Source of the DNA: Faeciplasma sp964650705
GTDB taxonomy: Bacteria; Bacillota; Clostridia; Oscillospirales; Ruminococcaceae
Direction of reading: 5' to 3'
Assembly (NCBI GenBank): GCA_964650705.1
Contig: CAZYUJ010000003.1
Location: 1-64,000, forward strand
DNA: 64,000 bases
The notes under the pieces are model-generated. The model was not told the DNA's origin and searched no databases. It saw only the letters and a list, made by a program, of their open reading frames with translations. The translations under genes and the position numbers were made by a program. Shown here one piece after another: positions 58,569 to 64,000 of this stretch (position 1 is its first letter; each line of letters begins with the position of its first letter).

Positions 58569-60623
58569 ATGAAAAAATCAGAACTTCTTTCGCCCTGCGG
58601 CGGCTATGAATCCTTAACAGCCGCTCTGCGTACGGGCGCTGATGCCGTTTATGTCGGCACAAAGAATTTTTCTGCCAGACACAACGCCGTTAACTTTACC
58701 GCTGATGAGCTCCGTCAAGCCGTCCGCGACTGTCATAAGTACGGCGTTTTGATTTATCAGGCAATAAATACCTGCGTCATGGACGACGAGCTTTCAAAGC
58801 TTGCACTTGAGATCCAGCTCGCCTGTGAGGCAGGGGTTGACGGGCTCATCATTCAAGATCCCGCTGTGAGAAGGATCGTTTCGGCTTGTTGCCCGGATAT
58901 GCCGATCCATGCATCCACACAGATGACCCTGCACACCGAGTCGGGCATTTTGGAAGCCAAAGAGCTCGGCTTTTCACGGGCAGTCGTTGCCCGTGAGCTT
59001 CCTTTGGAGATAATAAAGAAGCTTTGTTCCTTGGGAATCGAGATCGAAGCTTTCGTTCACGGAGCTTTGTGCATGAGCGTTTCGGGTCAGTGCTATTTAA
59101 GCGCAATGATCGGCTCACGCTCGGCAAACCGCGGGCTTTGTGCAGGTGCTTGCAGACTCCCTTTCAGCTCGACCTCAAAGCCGTTCGACAAATATGCTCT
59201 TTCTTTAAAGGATATGTCCCACGCTCAGCACGCTGAGGCTCTAAGCGACGCCGGCGTTGCCTCTTTGAAGATCGAGGGACGAATGAAGCGCCCCGAATAC
59301 GTAGCTGCCGCAACAGATGCTTTGCGCTCGTCGCTTGACGGCAAGGAATATGACACCGAGCGTTTGCGTGCCGTTTTCTCGCGAAGCGGCTTTACCGACG
59401 GCTATTTGACTCACCGCTTGGGTGAGAAGATGTTCGGCGCAAGGGTCAAAGAGGACGTCACATCGGCAAACGACGTATTGCCCGAGCTCCGTGAGCTTTA
59501 CCGCCGTGAGCGCAAGAAGTTCACACTTGATATCGACTTTTTTGCGACTCATAATAACGGCATAAGAATGATTGCGTCCGACGGTGAGCACCAAGTTTTG
59601 CTCCACTCATCAGACGTTCAAAAGGCTATCAACCGCCCAACCGACAAAGAAGCTGTCATCAAACAGCTTTCAAAGCTTGGTGACACGGTCTATGAGCTTG
59701 GAACTGTCTCGATTCTTATCGAGGGTGGGCTGATGATCCCTGCCTCGGTCTTGAATGAGCTGAGAAGAAGCGCTGTATCGGCGCTTGATGAAAAGCGCAT
59801 CGAGGCGCTTACCAAGATCAAAAGGTTCGATTCGCTCTCTCTTCCAAAGCCTTTGCCAAAGCCAAGGATCAAAAAATCGCCGACGATCCGCGTTCAGGTG
59901 AACGAGGTCGTTCAGCTTGCGCTGATGGATCTCGGCTCGGTCGAGAAGATAATCATCCCTCTTAGTGAGGCAAAGGCATATATCGACTCGGGCTATCCCG
60001 CCGAAAAGGCGGTCTTATCGCTTCCGAGATTCACGTTCAACGAAAAATCGGTCATTGATTCGCTCAAAACCGCCAAATCTCTCGGCTTCGGGGCGATAGA
60101 ATGTACTAATATGGCACATATTAAGATCGCCCGCGACCTTGAGCTCGATGCTTTGGGCGGATTCGGGCTTAATATAACCAACTCGCTCGCAACACTTGCT
60201 TATGCCGAGGAGGGGCTTGAGGAGCTGACTCTTTCATTCGAGCTTAAGGCAAGTCAACTGTCGCATATATCCTCCCCCGTCCCGACTGGAGCTGTCGTAT
60301 ACGGCAGGCTGCCGCTTATGCTTAACGTCAATTGCCCTATTGCTGCCGAAGTCGGCTGCAAAAACTGCACCGGCGAGCTTGTTGACCGCACAGGTGCGAG
60401 GTTCCCGATCCTTTGCCACAAGAATTTGGGCTATTACGAGCTTTTGAACTCACAGACGATGAAGCTTTCAAACCGTCTGGACGATTTCAACCTTGATTTC
60501 GTAACACTTTACTTCACAAACGAAACTCCCGAGGATGCCTGCCGTGTGCTTTTGAGCTATGTGAATCAAGAGACGCCGAAGGGCGAATATACAAAGGGAC
60601 TTTATTACAGAGGGATAGAATAG
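58569..60623 (+). CDS. U32 family peptidase-like protein
   Basis: A 684-residue protein with the U32 family signature EAFVHGALCMSVSGQCYLS (about 162-180) and its conserved cysteines, plus LLSPCGGYESLTAALRTGADAVYVG at the start and a second region (about 435-560, VQLALMDLGSVEKIIIPLSEAKAYIDSG) typical of the long form. Enterobacterial relatives RlhA and TrhP carry out RNA hydroxylation, so a role in tRNA or rRNA modification is more likely than proteolysis. It lies downstream of zapA with dut 20 bases beyond. Confidence 0.9.
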   Translation: MKKSELLSPCGGYESLTAALRTGADAVYVGTKNFSARHNAVNFTADELRQAVRDCHKYGVLIYQAINTCVMDDELSKLALEIQLACEAGVDGLIIQDPAVRRIVSACCPDMPIHASTQMTLHTESGILEAKELGFSRAVVARELPLEIIKKLCSLGIEIEAFVHGALCMSVSGQCYLSAMIGSRSANRGLCAGACRLPFSSTSKPFDKYALSLKDMSHAQHAEALSDAGVASLKIEGRMKRPEYVAAATDALRSSLDGKEYDTERLRAVFSRSGFTDGYLTHRLGEKMFGARVKEDVTSANDVLPELRELYRRERKKFTLDIDFFATHNNGIRMIASDGEHQVLLHSSDVQKAINRPTDKEAVIKQLSKLGDTVYELGTVSILIEGGLMIPASVLNELRRSAVSALDEKRIEALTKIKRFDSLSLPKPLPKPRIKKSPTIRVQVNEVVQLALMDLGSVEKIIIPLSEAKAYIDSGYPAEKAVLSLPRFTFNEKSVIDSLKTAKSLGFGAIECTNMAHIKIARDLELDALGGFGLNITNSLATLAYAEEGLEELTLSFELKASQLSHISSPVPTGAVVYGRLPLMLNVNCPIAAEVGCKNCTGELVDRTGARFPILCHKNLGYYELLNSQTMKLSNRLDDFNLDFVTLYFTNETPEDACRVLLSYVNQETPKGEYTKGLYYRGIE

Positions 60624-60643
60624 ATCCTCTTCGGAGAAAAGAT

Positions 60644-61084
60644 ATGAAACTTAAAATTAAAAAGCTAAAACCTAACGCCATAATCCCCAAGCGGGAAACA
60701 AAAGGTGCCGCAGGGCTCGACCTTCACGCTTGTTTGGATGAGCCCGTCACGATCGGCGTGGGCGAGATATTCACTGTGCCGACAGGGGTTGCCCTTGAGC
60801 CTGAGCGTGAGGACATCGTGATGTTCGTCATCATTCGCTCGTCGATGGGAAGAAAGTATGGCATAACTCTTGCGAACTCGGTCGGCGTTATTGATTCCGA
60901 CTATCGGGGCGAGATTCTTGTTCCCATCATCAACCACGGCACCGAGCCATATATCCTTCAACCTGAGGAGAGATTTGCCCAGCTTGTCATCACTCCCGTG
61001 ATATTCCCCGAAGTTTCGGAATCTGACTCTCTTGACTCGACCGAGCGCGGCGAGCAAGGCTTCGGCTCGACGGGCAAGCTTTGA
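60644..61084 (+). CDS. dut: dUTP diphosphatase
   Basis: A 146-residue trimeric dUTPase. Its motifs are GAAGLDLHA (motif 1), RSSMGRKYGI (motif 2), VGVIDSDYRGE (motif 3), ERFAQLVI (motif 4) and the C-terminal RGEQGFGSTG arm (motif 5). It hydrolyses dUTP and supplies dUMP. The last 95 bases are also the antisense of the end of the minus-strand symporter gene. A ribosome binding site GGAGAA lies eight bases before the ATG. Confidence 0.97.
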   Translation: MKLKIKKLKPNAIIPKRETKGAAGLDLHACLDEPVTIGVGEIFTVPTGVALEPEREDIVMFVIIRSSMGRKYGITLANSVGVIDSDYRGEILVPIINHGTEPYILQPEERFAQLVITPVIFPEVSESDSLDSTERGEQGFGSTGKL

Positions 61085-62360
61085 TAACCTCGTTTGATAA
61101 AAGCAACAGCGCTGTCATAGAGGGGATGACCATCAGCCCGTTGAAGATATCGCTCAGTGTGAAAACACTTTGCATACTCAAAAGACAGCCGATAAGCGAC
61201 GAAATTATGTATATAATATAGTATAGGCGCATAAATTTTCCGCGAGTGATATATTTGGCGCAGGATGCCCCGATCTGTGACCAGCCGATCGTCGTTGCGA
61301 GGGCGAAGCCCGCAATGCAAAAACTTATCAAGACCTCAGCACCTTTTCCGAAAGCTGTTTTGAAGGACAGAGCAACAAGCTCGGCGCCGTCAGCGCCAAG
61401 GGTGTGGGAATTTGTCGATAGGATAGCGAGCGCCGAAAGAGTGCAGATCACAAACGTGTCGATTATAACCTCGAACATATTTAGCAGCCCCTGCTCGTGA
61501 GGGGTTACGCCGAAGGCGTTTGCGTGAACGGATGCTGTCGTTCCAAGGCCCGCTTCGTTCGAAAAAACGCCTCGCTTGAAGCCGACAGTGATCGCCTGCT
61601 TCAATGTATATCCGACTGCTCCGCCGACTATGGGCTTAAGAGCGAATGCGGATGCGAATATTTCCCGAAAAACATTTGGGATGTTATTTATGTTGAGTGC
61701 GATGACTCCGAGCGATAATGCGGTGAATCCGAACGCCAATATCGGCAAAAGATAGGTGCAGATCTTTTCTGCAACACGCCTTCCGCCGAAAAGACAGACA
61801 GTAACCGACACCGCACATATCACAGCGCTTATCCACGGGCTTATGCCAAGCCCTGAGTCAAGGCTTTTCGCAAAGGAATTCGTTTGCGCCATCGAGCCCA
61901 TCCCCAAGGATGCAAGCGTGCCCAATACAGCATAAACAAAAGCAAGCTTTTTCGCTCCCAAGCCGTCACGCAAAGCAAACATCATTCCGCCGTTATAGCC
62001 CTCGGAGATCTTTTCACGGTATTTGATGCTCAGAACTCCTTCGGCATAGGCAACAGCCATTCCCAAAAAGGCGGATATCCACATCCAGAAAACTGCGCCT
62101 GAGCCGCCGAGAGTGATGGCGGTTGCAACTCCGACGACAGAGCCTGTGCCGACAGTTGCTGAAAGCGAGGTCGCAACGAGCGAAAGTGCGCCGCCTTTTT
62201 TGTCCTTGAACTGATTTTTCAAGGTGATAAACATCTCTTTTTGCTTTGATATCTGTAAAAAATTAAGCCGCAGTGTGAAATATACTCCTGCCAAAACGAT
62301 AAGAATGACTGTGGGCATTCCCCACACGATATCGCTTATTCTTTCTAACCATACATTCAA
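60990..62360 (-). CDS. Alanine/glycine:cation symporter (AgcS family)
   Basis: A membrane protein of about 456 residues with ten or more hydrophobic segments. Motifs typical of the sodium:alanine symporter family are VLAGVYFTLRLNFLQI near the start, TVGTGSVVGVATAITLGGSGAVFWMWI, GYNGGMMFALRDGLGAKKLAFVYAVLGTLASLGMGSMAQTNS and GFKRGVFSNEAGLGTTASVHA. It imports Ala or Gly with Na+. TTG 62360 fits the GAGGTG spacing best; GTG 62369 is the alternative. The last 30 residues, after LSNEVIK, are antisense to dut and probably a readthrough tail. Confidence 0.88.
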   Translation of the reverse strand: MNVWLERISDIVWGMPTVILIVLAGVYFTLRLNFLQISKQKEMFITLKNQFKDKKGGALSLVATSLSATVGTGSVVGVATAITLGGSGAVFWMWISAFLGMAVAYAEGVLSIKYREKISEGYNGGMMFALRDGLGAKKLAFVYAVLGTLASLGMGSMAQTNSFAKSLDSGLGISPWISAVICAVSVTVCLFGGRRVAEKICTYLLPILAFGFTALSLGVIALNINNIPNVFREIFASAFALKPIVGGAVGYTLKQAITVGFKRGVFSNEAGLGTTASVHANAFGVTPHEQGLLNMFEVIIDTFVICTLSALAILSTNSHTLGADGAELVALSFKTAFGKGAEVLISFCIAGFALATTIGWSQIGASCAKYITRGKFMRLYYIIYIISSLIGCLLSMQSVFTLSDIFNGLMVIPSMTALLLLSNEVIKACPSSRSLARRARSSQESQIPKLRGISRE

Positions 62361-62390
62361 CAGAATCACCTCTCATGAAAGGAAATCGCC

Positions 62391-62834
62391 ATGCGAAAAT
62401 TCACGCCAAAGCCGGCAGCTCTTTTAACGCTTCGAATATTAATTCTCGTCTTCACCGTTGCTGCCACAGTATTAGTTTATGTATATCTCGATTCATTTAA
62501 AACACTGATGACTGTGGCGATCTGTGTGTTGTGGGCGCTGGCTGTCATTTTTGCGCTGATCCTTTTGCCGATATACTTCAGACGGACTGTTATGTATATC
62601 TCCGCCACCGAGCTCAGCATTCACACAGGCATGATCTTTTTGACGCGTTCTCATATGAGAGTGAGCGCTGTGCAATATGTTTCCTTTGTAACACTGCCGT
62701 TTTCGAAGCTGACGGGGTTCAACTTTTTGACGGTTCACGGATTGGGCGGAACGGTGATATTGCCGTTTTTGTCAACTGATGATGCAAAGGCGATTGCCGA
62801 TGCGCTTCAGTTGGAGATCCAAAAGAGAGCATAG
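62391..62834 (+). CDS. PH domain (bPH2/YdbS-like) membrane protein
   Basis: A 147-residue protein with two membrane segments (about 15-35 and 40-62) followed by a bacterial PH domain (bPH2, DUF304): LSIHTGMIFLTRSHMRVSAVQYVSFVTLPFSKLTGFNFLTVHGLGG. YdbS/YdbT-type pairs in Bacillus contribute to resistance against antimicrobial peptides; that role is an inference. A GGAAA ribosome binding site precedes the ATG. The next gene encodes a second, longer PH protein. Confidence 0.82.
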   Translation: MRKFTPKPAALLTLRILILVFTVAATVLVYVYLDSFKTLMTVAICVLWALAVIFALILLPIYFRRTVMYISATELSIHTGMIFLTRSHMRVSAVQYVSFVTLPFSKLTGFNFLTVHGLGGTVILPFLSTDDAKAIADALQLEIQKRA

Positions 62835-62839
62835 CGAAA

Positions 62840-63020
62840 AAGCATCATTTCGGAAACGAATGCGGTGCGGCGAAGCCCTTCCCCTTTTCCCCTTTGGGGA
62901 AAAGGGGCCCCGTCGGCGCTTATGGCGAGCAAGCTCGCCCTGTGCGCCGACGGGAAAGCGCGCCCCGCGGGGGGCGCGCTCGGGCTTCGCCCTCGCAAAA
63001 GCGAAAAACAATCAGGAAAG
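62840..63020. repeat. GC-rich palindromes between the two PH genes
   Basis: GC-rich palindromes (CCCTTTGGGG, GGCGCGCTC, GCGGGCTTCGCCC-like hairpin near 62980) resemble the other intergenic elements in composition. I see no paired CCAC/ACTYG hairpin. Confidence 0.4.
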
Positions 63021-63030
63021 GAGGATGTGC

Positions 63031-64000
63031 ATGAGCGCACGGGTCATAAAAAACAGACAGCATCCGATAAAGCTCTTATCATATACCACACGATATTTCT
63101 GGCTCTTGCTCATTCCCCTTGCAAGAAGCCTCTATTCCATCGCACTTGACGTTAACGCCTGGGCAACATGGATCAGAGGCGCTTGGCTGGATCTTGTCGT
63201 TCTGGCAGTCATCTTTGCGTTTGCGTGGGTGCGCTGGATGAATGTCTATTTCTATTTCAATGATGAGAAGATAATTCTCACAAAAGGCATCATCGCTGAG
63301 ACGAAAACAAGCGTTTTGTTCTCGGAAATTTCTACTCTAAGTATAACTCAAAACCTTTTCTACAGATTGTTCGGTGCGTGTACCGTTAAGATCGGCACTA
63401 ACGCAGGGTTTATGGACAGCGCCGACGTCACGATCGTTATGAAAAAGTCGGACGCCGACAGACTCTATCTCCGCTTGAAAAATTCGAAGGCAAAGAGCCT
63501 TCTATATTCCATCTCACCGAACAAGGTCAGACTTTGGGCATTTTCTTTGCTGTTTTCCTCCTCGCTTTCGGGTGCGGCGCTCACCGTTGCCCTTTTGCTC
63601 GAGATCTCACAGATGATCGACCGTGAATTGGAAGCCCGACTGATCTTGGACACGCTGACAGAAGCTGCGAACCGATTCGGACAGTTCGTTCCGCCTATAG
63701 CGGCAGCCGTTGCGATCGTCGTTATTGCGGCGTGGGCGATCTCATTCGTGTCAAACATCTTCTCGTTTTGGGATCATATAATCACAAAAAGCAAGGACAG
63801 CATCTATATCCGAAGCGGACTCTTTATCAAAAACCGACATATAATACCGCTTAAAAAGATAAACTGCATCGAGCTAAGACAAAATCTCGCCTCGAGAATA
63901 TTCAAGGTATCGACGATCAACGTTCACGCCTGCGGCTTCGGTACAAAAAGCCGAAGCGAATCGAGCGTTTTGCTCCCTATTGCCGGAAAGAAGGAGATCC
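63031..64000 (+). CDS. PH domain (YdbT-like) membrane protein, cut by window end
   Basis: An open frame from ATG 63031 (AGGAGG seven bases upstream) to the end of the window, 323 codons so far with no stop. It has membrane segments near the start (about 12-35 and 45-65) and around residues 165-185 and 225-250. Two bPH2 domains are visible: one at about 70-150 (VYFYFNDEKIILTKGIIAE, LYRLFGACTVKIGTNAG) and a second beginning at about 255 (SIYIRSGLFIKNRHIIPLKKI). The layout fits YdbT. It probably forms a complex with the preceding protein. The C-terminus is outside the window. Confidence 0.78.
   Translation, partial: MSARVIKNRQHPIKLLSYTTRYFWLLLIPLARSLYSIALDVNAWATWIRGAWLDLVVLAVIFAFAWVRWMNVYFYFNDEKIILTKGIIAETKTSVLFSEISTLSITQNLFYRLFGACTVKIGTNAGFMDSADVTIVMKKSDADRLYLRLKNSKAKSLLYSISPNKVRLWAFSLLFSSSLSGAALTVALLLEISQMIDRELEARLILDTLTEAANRFGQFVPPIAAAVAIVVIAAWAISFVSNIFSFWDHIITKSKDSIYIRSGLFIKNRHIIPLKKINCIELRQNLASRIFKVSTINVHACGFGTKSRSESSVLLPIAGKKEI

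Overview
The window reads as a chromosomal segment of an anaerobic, spore-forming Gram-positive bacterium of the class Clostridia, probably a saccharolytic gut or rumen lineage near the Oscillospirales/Ruminococcaceae. Supporting signs are a SleB-type spore cortex hydrolase behind a sigma-G-like promoter, an NAD-linked multisubunit [FeFe] hydrogenase, cellobiose phosphorylase, lipobox lipoproteins, the rimP-nusA-ylxR-ylxQ-infB order, strong AGGAGG ribosome binding sites and classical TTGACA/TATAAT promoters with 17-base spacers. Nothing looks like a phage or large mobile island; most of it is ordinary core genome. The taxon is an inference from gene content, not from a search.

Layout. 1-3650: leftward strong promoters at the edge, sleB, a previously easy-to-miss 40-residue membrane peptide gene on the minus strand, a polysaccharide flippase and a YdbC/PC4-like protein. 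3651-6625: two paralogous transglutaminase-domain lipoproteins. 6769-11708: a leftward operon dusB-trmN6-rsmI-rimI-tsaD-solute-binding lipoprotein. 11837-15195: polA and a HAD phosphatase. 15473-20639 (minus): xre regulator, secA, DUF1015 gene. 20813-25433: phosphatase, RluA-type pseudouridine synthase and luxS, then a GNAT gene in what looks like an inserted cassette, then an M23/LysM/G5 peptidase. 25434-26084: dense repeats and tRNA-Leu(GAG). 26246-35301: nth, then a ten-gene hydrogenase operon (hydC, two DRTGG proteins, two ATPase-domain proteins, a sensory-type hydrogenase, a PHP protein, hndB, hydB, hydA) whose promoter carries a 12/14 match to a Rex operator. 35302-37621: tRNA-Arg(CCG) and metG. 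38039-40845: a DUF378 protein and cellobiose phosphorylase. 40846-41337: a non-coding stretch with a convincing small-RNA candidate. 41338-46472 (minus): an ABC-2/GldG/DUF4340 export module. 46545-54988 (minus): the rimP-nusA-ylxR-ylxQ-infB-rbfA-truB-ribF-gltX operon. 55208-64000: alr, SLOG and LCP-like proteins, zapA, U32 peptidase, dut, an alanine/glycine:cation symporter and two PH-domain membrane proteins, the last cut by the window end.

How parts work together. The hydrogenase operon links NADH and reduced ferredoxin oxidation to H2 release; a Rex site over its -35 box would tie it to the NADH/NAD+ ratio, while the embedded sensory hydrogenase and ATPase-domain genes look like a separate H2 or redox signalling branch. 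The nusA-infB operon supplies transcription/translation factors. luxS, dut, rsmI, tsaD, trmN6, dusB and truB are housekeeping metabolism and RNA modification.

The least explained signal is a family of GC-rich intergenic elements (about 990-1210, 3370-3600, 15230-15440, 19600-19870, 37734-38002, possibly 14360-14530 and 62850-63000) built from chains of hairpins with variable arms but a recurring CCAC/ACTYG internal loop. The other two items worth pursuing are the small-RNA locus near 41.2 kb and duplicated tRNA 3' ends beside both tRNA genes. All calls come from reading the sequence; no database search was run.
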